NCBI GenBank assembly: GCA_029721435.1
Contig: CM056580.1
Location: 21,274,367-21,338,366, forward strand
Reading direction: 5' to 3'
DNA from: Gymnothorax reevesii
Lineage: Eukaryota > Chordata > Actinopteri > Anguilliformes > Muraenidae
DNA: 64,000 nucleotides
Shown here: piece by piece, positions 1 to 13,100 of the stretch
How positions within the stretch are numbered: the stretch's first letter is position 1
Layout of the letters: every line of letters begins with the position of its first letter
Notes under the pieces: model-generated
What the model was told of the DNA's origin: nothing
What the model saw: the letters and a program-made list of their open reading frames with translations, nothing else
Databases searched by the model: none
Translations under genes and position numbers: made by a program

Positions 1-335
1 AGCAAGGCTGAGATGTTTCAGCATGAACGAGGCTATCCATCTACAGATTCTCTTCCATCAGTCCAAATCAATGGTGACGTATTCAACATGGTCAATAAGT
101 TCAAATACCTGGGTATTACGGTTTTCAGCAATGCCCCTTGGAAATCCAAAGTCACATCAGTGCAGCTACCTCAGCCTACAGCAAACTCAATAATAGGATT
201 TTCTGCAATAACGGCATCCAATGCTACACGAAGATTATGGCTTACAATGCCATCGCCATACCCACTCTTCTCTATTCCTGTGCGGTATGGGCTACCTATC
301 GCAAGCTGATCAAACAATGGAAACGTATCATCAAT
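1..335 (+). mobile_element. Non-LTR retrotransposon reverse transcriptase fragment, frameshifted
   Basis: Read from base 1 the frame gives SKAEMFQ, then a segment ending KFKYLGITVFSN. The reading then continues in the third frame with EIQSHISAATSAYSKLNNR and PTLLYSCAVWATYRKLIKQ. This order (YLG motif, 'EIQxRI' helix, 'LPTLLYxCxxW') is the C-terminal thumb region of LINE reverse transcriptases (established family pattern). The catalytic YADD region would lie before the window start. A small deletion or frameshift near base 135 breaks the frame, so this is a dead copy. The clade was not assigned. It probably sits in an intron of ccnh or in its upstream flank. Confidence 0.8.
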
Positions 336-400
336 CAGGGTTCTGCCCAGGATGCTACTAGTGCAGGACGAAAAATTTCTGCCGTCTCCTAACCTGCCAA

Positions 401-2713
401 TTTGCCTTTCTCGAGCTACAAAGCATAATGCATACGCACAAATGATCTTGTCATTGAGGGGTGTTGGTTTAATCTGAGAGTTGGTGGTAATATGTAATGT
501 GAGCACGCTGTGCGCCCGAGCTGGAAATATTTTTGCGGCAATTTGAATGTGAATATTGCCTCTCTGTCGCCAGAGACGGAGAGGAAATGGAGGTCTTTGA
601 TGTTCTGAATGGTGCATATGCAATATGCCTCTAATTTTCATAGATAGATGCCATATTCATAAACTTTTTTTTTTCCATTTTGTATCCAAAATACTTTTGA
701 TTACATTTCTGAATACGACTTAACAACTGTAATTTATGTTTTAAACATTTCTAATGAAGCTTAACAAATCTGAACAATTCATAAAATTTTTAACAATTCG
801 TAAGTAAGTTAATTACATGATATATGGTATCATTAACGACTATTACAGTCATTGTTTGGCTGTGGCAGAGCCGGGAACCCGAGTCCTGACCTGTTCTCAG
901 TCATGATTAATAAAAAAATTCACTCCTAGAACACTCTACACTGTCAGGTGCTGCTAGATCTCCCCCTTTAGGTAAGACTACCATTTATCTGGACGCTTAT
1001 TGCTTGCATTTAAATGTGATTATTCAAAATTGCATACCTGTCAACTTGCAGGCATATGGCTTGAGTCTCACGCTTTTTATATTTAATTGCGGAGTCCCAC
1101 TTTTTATATCAACCCTCGCTGTACCGAGAGTGAGAGGCGATATTTCAATGGAACGCAGGTCAGTCATTATTCAATCATGCGAATTTTAGAGATTCTCTCG
1201 CAGAATTGAAATCTCTATGCATGGAATTTTTTAAATGTAGAATTTTAACGATCGCGAAGCGCGAGTTAAATCGCCTGATATGCGGAAAAGGTAGCACGGA
1301 AGTTTCAGAGCAGTTTCTTTCCTAAAGCATAGGCCTATTACTAAGTAAATTATGTTTCTATTCTGAATTGAGCCCATTATTTTATTGCGGTTAGATCGCA
1401 TATGGTGTGATGCCATGTCTTCAATTGCCAATAGATTATTAAGATAATTGGAAAACGCGTCAGTAAAGGAAAATGATTGAGAACCAGCCAGGATGTGGCC
1501 AGGATGCCAGGGCGCGGGTCAAAAACAAAAGTTTACTATTCTGACAATAATGGAAGGGGGGAGCATATTTGGGGTCATTTATGTATCTTTTCTAGCCGTT
1601 TTATTGGACGCGGGACATGCTCATTTCAAATGATCTTTGAAAAAATAGTGCTGGTCAGGAAAAGCCTGAGAAATGGTTGGTGGATTCGGAGTGCTGGGCG
1701 GGGCCGACCAGCATCGGCAGAACCCTGATCAATGATGTTTTAGACCCGTTCTTCCCATCAAGCGGCAGGACAGAGGAATGAATGCAGCCATACTTGAGAT
1801 GGCATCTTCATCCAGGCTGAAATTTATTCTCCTCCATCGGCTTGGATGGTCAAGGCAGGATGTCGGACTATCATCTACCAAAATAACTTTACTATTCACA
1901 GCTCTCCCATTGTACCGGACCAGGTAGTGCACCAAATAAGAGAAGCAAGGATCTTCTAAATCCCTCCTTGTTAAAGTGTGAGACTAACGAGCGGCAGACA
2001 GGCTTGGAGGAACACAATTTGGCAAGTCATTCAGTATTTTGAAAATACCTGACTTGCTGAGGAAGCTGTCCGCCGCAAATGGTGGAAGGCCGCCGCTCAA
2101 TGATGCCTGAAGACCCTGGAGCAAGTTTAAATTGATCTGTCCCATCGATCCATTCGGCTGCCATTCTTACCTTACCTGTTTCAGGGCACCCTCATAAGTT
2201 TTGAATGAAGTCTTTTTCTTTTTTTTTTTTCAGGCAGCCCTGTATGTATACAAACTGTCACGAAGAGATCATTGTTGGGTACAGCCCTGTTAACCCTTTT
2301 CTGACCATTATTCTACAAGTACTGTGACACCATGCAGTCATCTTTGTGTGGTTACATAATTCAACAGTAGATGTCACCGTCTACTGGCACATCAGCCATT
2401 TTTTTTGTCATTGATATGAAAATTCATACCAACTATAGTATGTACATATTACATATTTGTTTGACTGTTAGTAGACATGAATGGCTGGCTCATTAAAAAG
2501 ATTTCATCTAAGTCTCATGAGAATGCATTGAGATATGCTACCCCCAGAAACCACAAATTTTACATTTTGAGATGCTCAATTGCCACCTGAACTCTTGCGC
2601 CTTCATTATTCCACTTAAATTTTACCCGGTATAGTATTATCTTAGCTAGTAGAAACATATTCTACATAAACTGGATTGGCATTTTGAGGATGCAGCCAGA
2701 AATGCCTCAAATA
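401..2713. other. Stretch with no recognised gene
   Basis: AT-rich sequence with a T run near 665-677 and another near 2217-2230. No conserved exon was recognised on either strand; open frames are short and lack family motifs. It may be intron of ccnh or old transposon debris. Confidence 0.5.
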
Positions 2714-3626
2714 CAGCGCTGCGAAAAAGTGTTCCTGATCCCTTCTATTTTTGTTTATTTGTCATATTTGAATGTTTCAGATCAGTCAACTCATTTTAAT
2801 ATAAGAGGAAGACGACAGTGTTAAACTCAAAATGCAACTTTTACTGAAGGTAAGGAGTTACTAAACACCTGTGTGAATAAATAATTGCCCCCTTAACGTA
2901 ATGAGTTGTTGTGCCCCCCTTGGCGGCCACAGCTCCAATCAAACGTTTGCAATGACTGTTGATGAATAATTTACATCGATGTTTGGGAATGTTTGCCCAG
3001 TCTTCATGGAGTTGTTATAATCCAGCCGCATTAGGAGGTTCTCGAGCCTAAACTGCTTGTTTAAGGTAATGCCCAGCATCTCAATTGGATTCATGTCAGG
3101 ACTTCGACTAGTTACTTGAAAACCTTCATTTTGATTTTCGGAGACATTCAGAGGTGGATTACTTGTGTGCTTCAGATCATTGTCTAGCTGCGTAACCCAG
3201 CTGTGCACAAGCTGATGGCCGGATATTCCCCGTCAGGATTTTTTGATGGAGTGCAGAATTCATGGATCCATCAATAATGGCAGGTTACTCGGGTACCGAA
3301 ACAGCAGTGTAGCCCCAGACCATCGCACTACCACCATCTTGTTTGACTGTTGGTCTTACTGTGCAAAGCATTAAGCTTTATACCAAATGTATGTACTTAT
3401 GTGTTCCAAAGTTCCACTTTTGACTCATCAGACCATAGATTATTATTCTGTATATTTTTTGTCATGTGTGAAACAAGCCTTTGTGTTCTTTTTGGGCAGC
3501 AGTGGTTTTTGCCATTCAGGTCTTCCGTCACTGCCGTATTTTACCTGACTCCCTCTTTGTGTGGAATCGTGAATACTGACCTTAGCTAAGGCTAGCAAGG
3601 CCTTTTGATTTTTAGATGTTAGTCTG

Positions 3627-3659
<33 letters not shown>

Positions 3660-3782
3660 TGACCTCCTGAATGAGGTGTTGATGACCTCTTAGAAGAATT
3701 TTGGAATATTGGCCACTCTTGTGAAGGTTCCCCACTATTCCAAGTTTTTTTTACATTTTGTGGATAATGGCTCTCACTGAGT
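2714..3782 (-). mobile_element. Tc1-like transposon, left segment (interrupted element)
   Basis: The left end reads CAGCGCTGCGAAAAAGTG after a TA. It resembles the common fish Tc1-like terminus that predicts a 'gtgaaaaagt...' inverted repeat. The interior holds the reverse-strand transposase relic: stretches such as TCAATTGGATTCATGTCAGG at about 3078-3097 correspond to the DLNPIE-type region of Tc1 transposases. The frame carries many stops and deletions. Matching sequence resumes at about 5190, so the element was split by a later insertion. Confidence 0.75.
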
Positions 3783-4015
3783 GCGTGTAATTGGCATCAG
3801 AGGAAATCCATTTATTGCATTAGTCCGACTAAATTCGGACTTTTAAAACACATGTAAACATGTTGGTCTGACTGGAATCGTACTAAATCGAATTTCTCAA
3901 AGTCGGACTAACACATCCAGATAATTCTGTTACTAGTCAGATTACTCCTCCATGTATTTGTTCAAATCGAACCAAACTGGACTATGCGCTCTGCACAAGC
4001 TCCATAGTTCATTGT

Positions 4016-4333
4016 TCAGGGCTTTAACCCGGAAGTATTGACGACTTGTGAACACCAAACTGATGAGCAACAGCTCTGTTCTCTGCATAAATAGCAAGTT
4101 TGAACAGAACAGTAGCAATCCTCATCTGCAATGGTATTGGTGCTTGAACAGTCATGTCTTGGGGGGCTCGCAACTTCTTTTATTAATCCATAATTTATCG
4201 AATGACCTGTGGTCATCCAAATATTTTCCTTCCACTCGCTGTCGGAAAACTCTTTCACAACGACTCTCTCCCACCAGTCTTTGCTCCTAACCTGCATCCA
4301 ACATACAAGCAGGGGTGCGTTTACCGAAAGCAA
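4016..4333 (-). pseudogene. PIF/Harbinger transposase N-terminal relic
   Basis: On the minus strand one frame gives RSKDWWERVVVKEFSDSEW, the typical 'WWxRVVxxEFxDxEW' start of animal PIF/Harbinger nuclease-type transposases. After a frame change, positions around 4130-4040 give PLQMRIATVLFKLAIYAE followed by AVAHQFGVHKSSI. That second part matches the helix-turn-helix segment ('YRxVAxxFGVxxSTV') of the same family. The later catalytic part is missing. At least one frameshift and a deletion between the two parts make it inactive. Confidence 0.7.
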
Positions 4334-4432
4334 AGATGCTAACTAGCGTAGTTAGAACCACTGACTTTGAGCAGACAAACTGTGTAATTGGCTAATTTAG
4401 TTAGCAAATGTGCTTTTGGAAACACACCGGGG
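4312..4432. mobile_element. Short foldback MITE with Harbinger-like ends
   Basis: The left arm GGTGCGTTTACCGAAAGC, followed by GATGCTAACTA, is the inverted counterpart of the right arm TAGTTAGCAAATGTGC, followed by TTTTGGAAACACACC. Arms of about 40 bases flank a loop of about 40 bases. It sits within the 3783-5190 insertion. Confidence 0.65.
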
Positions 4433-4639
4433 GTTAGTAGAGAGGGCACAAAGTGGAGCATAGCGGAGGTCGCACTGTTGGAGCACTCCAGGAGCTTGTG
4501 ATGCCGCCTGCCTTCAACTAATACCTTAACCACCAGGGATAGTGTTCATCTCAAAATATATGAAAAACATAGTGCACATCACATACAAAAGTTGCTCAGG
4601 TTTTCGCCACTCAACATGCTACCAGTTTCCCGCCAGCTC

Positions 4640-4880
4640 ACTTGTTACCTCCACCAAGGAGATTGTTTTTGTCGGCATTGGTTTGTCTGTTTGTTTGTTT
4701 GTGTCCAAGATAACTCGAAAAGTAATGAAAGGATGTCTCTGAAATTTTGTAGGTGGGTCGCTATTACAAGAAGGATGGACCCTACTGATTTTGACCGCGA
4801 TTGGTCAATTAATATGGCAGCCACGGCAGCCATCTTGAAATCTTGCGACACGCGATGACTAAACTTTGCTCCCAGTGATA
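4640..4880 (+). repeat. Dispersed repeat, copy A (related to 40078-40386)
   Basis: Contains TTACCTCCACCAAGGAG, a TTTG tetranucleotide run, then AAGATAACTCGAAAAGTAA, GGATGGACCCTACTGATTTT and ATGGCAGCCACGGCAGCCAT. The same blocks occur in reverse orientation at 40078-40386. Both copies can be conceptually read as 'MAATAAILKS', a shared sequence property rather than evidence of a gene. Confidence 0.7.
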
Positions 4881-5189
4881 TCACTCAGATTTTGGGGTTG
4901 ATTGGTTCTGTTTCTGATGCATCAAACATGGCTGCAAGGGTTTGTGCTTTCGGTCTGTCTCTAGTTTGTCGATTGTTTAGTCTGTGACTTAGAGGGTCAA
5001 CCAGAAAAAGGTCAAACACGAAAAAGCTGAAAGGAGGCATATCTTCACCTATCATAGCGGAGATGGACATGCTTTGGTCATAAACCAAATCCCCTATTGT
5101 GCATGTATACTGAGACAAGGACAGTAGTCCGATTAAATGGCTCAATCGAGCTATAACCATAGCTCGACTTAACTGCGCACCTAAACATA

Positions 5190-5643
5190 CTGACTGTGGT
5201 TTGCTGAAGTCCTTGAGCCTTAGATTTGGCATTGTAACCCTTTCCAGATTCCTAGATGTCAGCAACTCCTCTGTTCTTGAATTTCTTTATATTGTGGCAT
5301 CGTGCTGCCTTTTGCCGACTTGACATTGCCTGACGATTTCTATTTATGTTAAGATTTAACAGGGCTGGCAGTAATCATGCCTGGGTGTGTCCAGTGAAAC
5401 TGAACCCGATTATCAATTTGTTTGATTTGTTTGATTAAGTAACTAAGGGGCAGCTCCTTTTTTCACATTAGGCCAGACAGCTTGTTTCCTTAAATAAAAG
5501 GAATTATCATTTAAAAACTGCATTTTGTTTACTCTTATTGCATTGTGGAATATTTAACTTCAACATTTAAGGGTGACAAATATGCTAAAACAGAGGAACT
5601 GTGGAAGGGGGCAAATAGTTTTTCACAGTACTGTCTTAATACA
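5190..5643 (-). mobile_element. Tc1-like transposon, right segment
   Basis: Continues the element that breaks at 3782. It holds the remnant of the transposase start on the minus strand and ends in GGGGGCAAATAGTTTTTCAC AGTACTG, an inverted partner of the left end at 2714. Many substitutions; non-functional. Confidence 0.7.
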
Positions 5644-6962
5644 GTAAAAAGTAGTGCGTTGCGGTGCCCTCTGTTGGCGGTGCCCTGCATTGCCCACTGA
5701 AATGTTGCAATTTTCCAGATCTCTTTCAATTTCAATTTGAGATCAATCAAAATCTGCAAATTGCAGATTGATATTCATCAAAATGAATCTGGGTAGTCAT
5801 TGGCACACTGAGAAATGTCAATTTCAGAAACTGTTTTATTATATTTTTTATTTAGCCCCCAAGAAATTAACCCTTATAGATGCCTTTTTAGTTGGAGGAC
5901 CCATAAATTTTGGATTTTTTTATCTTCGTATAGACCTCCCACCAAAAATGAGAGAAAAAATGAATAAAAAAATAATCAAACACTTATACAATCGTGATTT
6001 ATAACGTTGAGGCCATACTTCCAAGACATGGACACAGGCTCAGATAAGAATTTTTTTTTTTTTTTAAATTTGGCATCTTCAATCCCACCCGAATCTGGAA
6101 TGCCCAATTGGTGAACTATGTACAAAGCTTGCTCGGATGCGACCCCTTGCTGCCAACTCAGGATAGTGAGACAGTTCCCGGCTCTCCTCCGAAGCACGAG
6201 CCTGTCTGCCACTGATTCCTATACACTCACTGGTTGAATCTTCGCGAGTTCAGAACTAGGGCGGAGGATACCCGGACATGAACCAACCTGGAGTCCTTAG
6301 ATAAGAATTTAGGGGTATTTTTTCAAGATCATATCCACGATGGCTTTCTTTTGCGATGCTTCGCAATGAGAAAACTAAATCAAATCGCAGTCCAGTTCTA
6401 ATACGATAGGACGGTGGCAGAGCTAAATCGAGCAAGAACAACACAGTATACAGTAGAGTGCAAATGCCACCTCGCCAAGTCATATTGTAAATGTGAGATG
6501 TTTAATTTTCTATTTTATACTGTTTAAAATTATCAAAATTAAGACAATAATTCAAACGATAAATTAAATCTTCGATATTCACTTCATCTCTTACGTGGCC
6601 CAGCGGCTGAGGCTTTGAAGCCGAGCCCTCGCCTGCGTGCTATGGCTTGGCGAGGCTGGCCCTATTACCGGAGGTTTGGACGTCAACAAGAAATCCCCTT
6701 CCTTCAGCTCATCTACCGATTTACGACAGTTTTGCGCTATATCAGGTCGCTCTTATTGTTTTGTCTGTCTTAAAATGAGTGCTTTTCCCTCATTATGCAG
6801 CCGAATAGGTCAAAAATGGCTGATGTGCATTTTCTATGGACATCTTGGTACTTTTGGTTTTCTATCATTTGCTGGTACGACAAAGTATCTGGGCACTCTC
6901 TGCATGTCAGTCATGGCCATGGATGGCTTTGAGATGTCGTAACAGGTTTGTTCCCCCCCCAG
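5644..6962. other. Intron sequence upstream of first visible ccnh exon
   Basis: No exon recognised. It contains a T run near 6051-6065 and AT-rich DNA. The ccnh exons that should precede 6963 (coding for the N-terminal region and first cyclin fold) were looked for here and in 1-5643 and not found. Confidence 0.5.
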
Positions 6963-7126
6963 ACGAGGTATGTGACGCTGGAGAACCCGGAGGTTCTGCG
7001 GAAAGCTGCTGATGACTTCCTGAACCGGGCCATCATGACCGATGCTGGCCTGCTGTTCTCTCCATCTCAGATCGCACTGACGGCCGTGCTGAACAGCGCA
7101 TCCCGAGCCGGACTCAACATGGAGAG
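6963..7126 (+). CDS. ccnh: ccnh exon: second cyclin fold, first part
   Basis: Acceptor TTCCCCCCCCAG|ACG and donor GAGAG|GTGGGC. Codes [19 protein letters not shown] through [10 protein letters not shown]. It is 164 bases and ends in phase 2. Human CCNH has the very similar 'TRYPILENPEILRKTADDF' here. Confidence 0.95.
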
Positions 7127-10100
7127 GTGGGCTCAGGCCATTCGTCGCACAGTTTTGGCGATTTCTCTCGCTGCTTGTCGGCGTTTCCAAAATAGCAGTT
7201 TAAAAAACCTGGCACTAGGGGGCAGGATTTAACTGAAAGTTTTCAGCACACGTTGGCAAAATTTTGTCACATTTACAGCTGTGGCTAAGTGAATGACTGA
7301 ATCTTATTTTACTCTGTGTATTAACCGTTCACCTTTATTAGATTAAAAATATCTTTTTAGCTGAATGCAAATTATAGGAAGTCTATCGACAGATGTGCAT
7401 GAATTTTTTTTTCCCCCATGTTTGAAGTCTATGACAGTTTGATTTATGGTCATAGACTGGAGTTGATTGTTTTTGAAGGATGCCAGATGGCGAGAAAATG
7501 TTTTATTGATTAGGCTTGTCAAAATGATTCAACTTCCTCTGCAGTTATCTGACGGAATGCATGGGTCTCAAGGAAGACCAGGAGACCCTCTCGAAGATGA
7601 TTGATACAATGAGACGTGAGTGTTCTCCGCAGTCGGACCACATACTGCCACCAGGGGTCAGGCTTTAACTGCGCAGAGGCGTGCTGGGCAGAGATTTCAG
7701 AGTGCAGTGTCATAGAAAGGACAAGTGAACCGACATTGAGGAAAGTTTATTTCGCATTATGGCTTCATTTTAATGATTTTGACGTGGGGTCTGTTTGACA
7801 TGGCTTGCCTCATCCAGTCCAGTCAAACAAAACACCAGTACGCTCGTATTTTGGCAAATCTTTAGTTGATATAAGTGTGGCTCCATAGTTGTGAAAATTA
7901 ACTTTGGCCATTTTGAGGAGTTAGTTTTATAGTATAAAAATTTATTGTTCGTCTTTATTTCTGGTTGCTGAACATGCTAGGCGAACGCAAACTTTTGATT
8001 GGCTCTGTGCGTTTTTGTGCTTGTTTGCAGCCATAAATGTATTTGGTTTTGAAAGACTTTCTCTTCTGCTTGCCTGTGTCGTAATGCTTCATTAAGCATA
8101 CAGGAGTCTGTTGCTGATATTAATACAATTTGTAAAGCATTTCTGAGCTGGTTGAGAGAGTCTCGTGTACTACATTTAGGTTTGGTTACATTTAATAAAG
8201 TTTCATGTCATCAGTTGAGTGTATTTAATTGATTTACTGAAATGTATTTCCAGGAATAAAAAACCTCATTAAGAAATACGAGCCTCCTAACCCAGAGGAA
8301 GTGATTGCTTGCAAACAGAAGCTGGAGCGGATCCATGCGGAGCTCGTATTGAACTCAAGCCCGTGAGTATTCACGAACGGAGTCCTGCACTGCTCTAGCT
8401 CTGGGCCGTTACACACCATGACTGTCCTGACACTATATCCTGTCAAAAAATTTTATTTTCCCTTGAAGGTGTGAAATGGTGAATGTGGATTAAATTTTTG
8501 TAAGTGGACATTGTAATGCTGTTTTAACAATCATTTGTGCCGAATGAAAGCTTTGCAGGTTTAGAACAGAAGTGCAGGAGCTGTGTAAAACCATTGAAGA
8601 AGTACCATTGTGTTAAAGTTTTCTATTGTTTTGTTTTCTTTTTTTTTTGCTCTTTATTTTTTTGGCATTTTTGTAAACAAATTTTCCGTCAAAGCTACCT
8701 TAGACATCTGTGATCCATTCACAGTTATAGAACAAAGTAAAACTTGACCATATGGTATAAAGGCAATAAGTCTCTCACGGTCCTGTGTCAGTTTTCATAG
8801 AGGTCAATCATCTACACACTTCCTGGTTTCCTAGTCATATTTCACTGTAAAATGTGTGGACATGATCCTTTCAGTTCTCTTATTACCTCTGAAGCGGTAA
8901 TATCACAAACCTGTAATGAGAATTTTATTAAGAGAATGTTATAATGCTGAAGCAGAAATTACTGCTAGTAATTTAAAACACCGGGATCCTAGAACATTAA
9001 CTTACAATTAACAAAAGATTGAAGGGGTAAAAGGAAAGACCAGGGGAAATGGATACAGTAGGATTTGCACAGGAGGTTATTATTCTTACATTGACATAAT
9101 TGTTCGTTCTCAAATGCAAACCAGGAAGTTATTTGTGGTTCTCAAGTTTTCTTTGTAAACTGTGGTCTCCATGATGGTTAGGACATCCTCTTAGGGCACA
9201 TTAGGCCTTAGTCACACATGCATCTATTTTAGGGGAAGACATAGCACAGCCCACTTTTCTCAGAGAGGATCTAACTCATAGTACAAAATACATAATTTGT
9301 GCAGTCATACTTAGCTATGACCTATCAACTAGCATACGGGTAATGAAATGTAATCCGATGGCTCTTGTAACTGTGTCTATCAGGTCAGCTGAGGTGAAAC
9401 ATGAAAGAGGAGTAATGCTAACGTACTGTACAGTGATGCAAATAAATGTCTGTTAAGGCTGGTGTCATACAAACATGATGATGCGTTTCCCTGATTCTTC
9501 CTTCTTTTTTTTTAAATCACCCATTTGTACTCAAAAACCTCAGCTCTGCGGCTGTCCTAAGTTCACCTGGACTGAGCAACTGGTATGATGGGGCCACTTT
9601 AATATCCAAAGAATTTTAACTGGAAGGAATCTGAGAATTTCAGTGTGGAGTTCAAGCATGAGCTGGCTTTGCCAAGGATAAGTAACTAGGACATGATCAC
9701 TCATGAGGTCAAAGGCTCCACTCTCATTTTTGGCGTTTGTTGCTAGGTCCTCAGCAAGGTCTCCGAACTGAACGTGGGTTAGTGGGTTTTGAACGGGTTT
9801 GCAAGTCCAAATCTTCGGTAAATCCCTTCAGTTTGGAGCCGCCTGACTCGGTTCGGTGAATGGCCAGCTACATGTACTGATCAGCTACATTTTCTGCGTA
9901 AAAATCAGGAAGGTACTGCCAGTAACAGTAGGTGACCTCAGCAGGTGAACAGTGCTTCTGAAGAGGTTGTGTGTGCTGCAGTCCCGTCCAGTTCTCAGCT
10001 CCGTGGTCATCTTTGGCTTAGCAGGTCACATGATCTGGATGGTGCTGATGACGGACATTATGGTGCACTCAGTTCTGAAATGAGACGTGTACAAGGTGTT

Positions 10101-13100
10101 ATGTTACCAACGAGCACTGGAAACGACCTGTGGGCTTTGGCGTTGGCAGCACACTGCGCAGCCCTGACAGACAGTGTGGTGACGGGTGGGATTTCCCAAG
10201 CCCTGATACCCTCTGCTTTTTCTTGGCTCTGTAACTAGAGTCCACTGCCAGTTTATACCACAGTAAACTAGTTAATTGATCAACTATTGCAATTTGTGTC
10301 AAAGTTTGAGTAGCATGACTGGAAGGAAAATCTGCCTGGACCAAAGTATTGCCGTATGAGCTTAAGGGTTGTGCTGAGATGATACCTGCCTTAGGCTAAG
10401 CCTCTTTATCGAGCTGTTAGGGAGCACAGCTGTGTGCTTCCCTGCCTGTGGAGATTTACTATAAATATTAATACACTGCAGCTGGGACGAGTGCTGTGCA
10501 TGTACACCAGGTCTGCTCTGTGGGGGCAGGCCCTCTACCTGGGGTTTTTGGCACTTTGGTTTTAAGTGATGAATTTCAGCCAGCCCCAAAATACTTTCAG
10601 TTCGGACTGGCAAGTGAAATACAGAGGGCAATTTGAATGGTGAAAACGTGATGAAGATGAGAAGATGGGTTTTTAATTGCGTGTTTTCTTACCAATTTAA
10701 TCTGAGGAAAAAAGAAACATATTTTTGAGGTTGCGGTTTAGCCCCCCAACTATTTAGTGGTAGGTATTATGGATTGGAAATGGGACTCTCTGAGTCGAGG
10801 CAGAATTGGGTTAACCTTCATGAACTTTTGTTGAGGTGAGTCGTGGCATGCCATTGGCGGTATGAAACGCCTTTCGTAACCGTACCTTTCAGTGCATAAT
10901 TATGCTGCACCTTACTTTGCCTGATTAGCAACCAAACATTGATTTGCTTCGTCACCGTGACTAATTTGCAGAATTGTCTGGTCAGTTTATTTTTGATTGC
11001 ATCATTGTAATTTGCATCATTAAGTTATGGAGTGCTCTCCTATGCTCAGAAGTGATGAGCAAAAATGGTATGTCTTTCACATTTGTTTGCAAGGTCTATT
11101 TTAATTAAAGCCTTTTACTCAAAAGCCTGATTCGCATAAGATATTTTCCTCTTTCGAATGCAATTGAAAACATTCTGAAGAAACCCTGAGTCGTCATATT
11201 ACACTGCTGAAAAATTTCTAAAATGAGAGCTGGAGGTCAGAGAAAGTGTTGGATTTTTAGCATGTAGTCAGATCATTGCCATCCTTAGAATATATCACAG
11301 CCTTTACATAAATGTAGCCAATAGGCAATCTCTTTGTCATTATTATTTCTTTATCATTATAGTCCTCATTTTGGTTGATTGAATAAGCTTTGAAAGGTGA
11401 TGTTACTACGGGCCCTTCATACCTCCGACAGCACGTCACTGGGGTCGGCGCTGAGGCCACTGCTCGTTTTTGAATGACATTTTTCCCTTTTTTTTTTTGT
11501 GGAATTCCATATTGAGCCCTGTTTTTGTGTCACCTGCGAAGCATAGCGGCACATAGGGATCACTTTGTCCGGCGTCTTTCTGTCCGTCCGTCCGTCCGTC
11601 TGTCCGGTAGTCACGCTTTCAGTTGGTAGTCACACTTTCACATAACTAAAGCTTCGCAGGTGACACGTGTTCACCTGAACACTCTAGTTTAATGATCTGG
11701 ACCATGTTTCTCCGTAGATTTTCTAGTTTCATTATTTTGTAGTTGATTCTCACTCGTTCTACCCAGAAATGTTGTTTTCCATTCATAACACATTGTCAGC
11801 TATAGCATCCTTCCACCTGTCCATGGAAGGACAATAACCGGGTTTCTTAGTGCGGTCCAAGAGAGCCACTGGATCAGTGTGTGTGACTCGCATTCATCTG
11901 CTGATGATGCATCTGGCTCGCATCACCCTGTTTCTTTGAGACTAATGGAATTGCTGAATTTGGCGTAGGAACTTAAATTGGCAGGTCTTTTGGGAATTTG
12001 TCTTTAGTCCAGCACCTGTCTGATATGGATGTGCGCGCTGTTCTGCCTCAAAATTGATTAAAGGGGACCTAACATTCTGATCCTTCTTTTAATACATATT
12101 AGTAGCCCATGCTCAACCTCTGAAAAGTTTCTAAACATAAGATGCAGGGATTTTGCCGTAATCCAAGAACGTGATTTCGTGAGCGTTACTTCCTCTCTGA
12201 ACAGCTCCTTTCAAGATCTTCACGAGATCTGGGCAAAACCTGACGTCAGGTTGTGCTGTCCAATTAGTTCAGACCTAGCCAGAGCCAACCACTGCGCTGG
12301 ACCTGCCCACACTGTTAACTATTCTAGCAGGCAATAACAATGGCAGATCATACTTTGCCTTAGTAGCGTCTACATTTTTGAAAATACGAAAGAAGAACCG
12401 CAGATCATTTGAGGTGCATTTTTGTCAGTATCTCTCCCAAAGCTACTTGTCCGTTTACTTTTGGACGTGAATAAAAACAAATGTTTCTCCTCCAAAAGTC
12501 AATGCCACCAGAAATCAGTGGGTGGCTTTTTTTCTTTGCTGGCAGCAAACAGCCTCGGCCAAAGGGAACGTTAGCTGTTTATGCCCAGCATTTTATCAAG
12601 GACAGTTTTTGTCAATAAAGGATAATTTGACACAGGATAAGCATTTCAGCTGCTTCTCAAACCTGAAGCAGTCGCATTGATCAAGCGCTCCGAGCCACAA
12701 GCTGTAAGTAACCATACTTAACCTACCAACAGCAAAAAACGTAAGTGAAGCTAACGTGTTACGGGTGGCTAGCAGAACCGCTAGCGATATTTGGCACTAA
12801 CAACTGGCCTCAAACGCAGACTTTGTAAAATATCTGAAGATAAAGCCTGTACCGGTTGCAACTGTCCGTGACTCACAGACACAGAAACTGTAAGTTGCTT
12901 TTACTGCATAAGCCAACCTGACGTGATAGCCAGTTGATTGTGGCTGTAGCACAGCGGCTAACGTAGTCAAGTTACTGTAGCTAATGTTTCTGTCCTAAAT
13001 ATGCAAGAGTGATATCAGGGGAAATTCTACTGATGATGTGTGAACATAAACCTCATTGGAAGCTAACTTTTAATACTTGTTTGTAATTTGGATGCTTGGT

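Larger units (their letters stand above)
3783..5190. mobile_element. Insertion inside the Tc1-like element, containing PIF/Harbinger remains
   Basis: The Tc1-like sequence stops after GGCTCTCACT (near 3782) and resumes with GACTGTGGTTTGCTG (near 5190). The 1.4 kb between is foreign. It contains a Harbinger-type transposase relic, a short foldback element and one copy of a dispersed repeat also found at 40078-40386. Exact ends and the target-site duplication are uncertain. Confidence 0.6.

Noticed and set aside
171..641. 156-codon minus-strand frame at the left edge
   Set aside because: Antisense of the reverse transcriptase fragment; no motif of its own.
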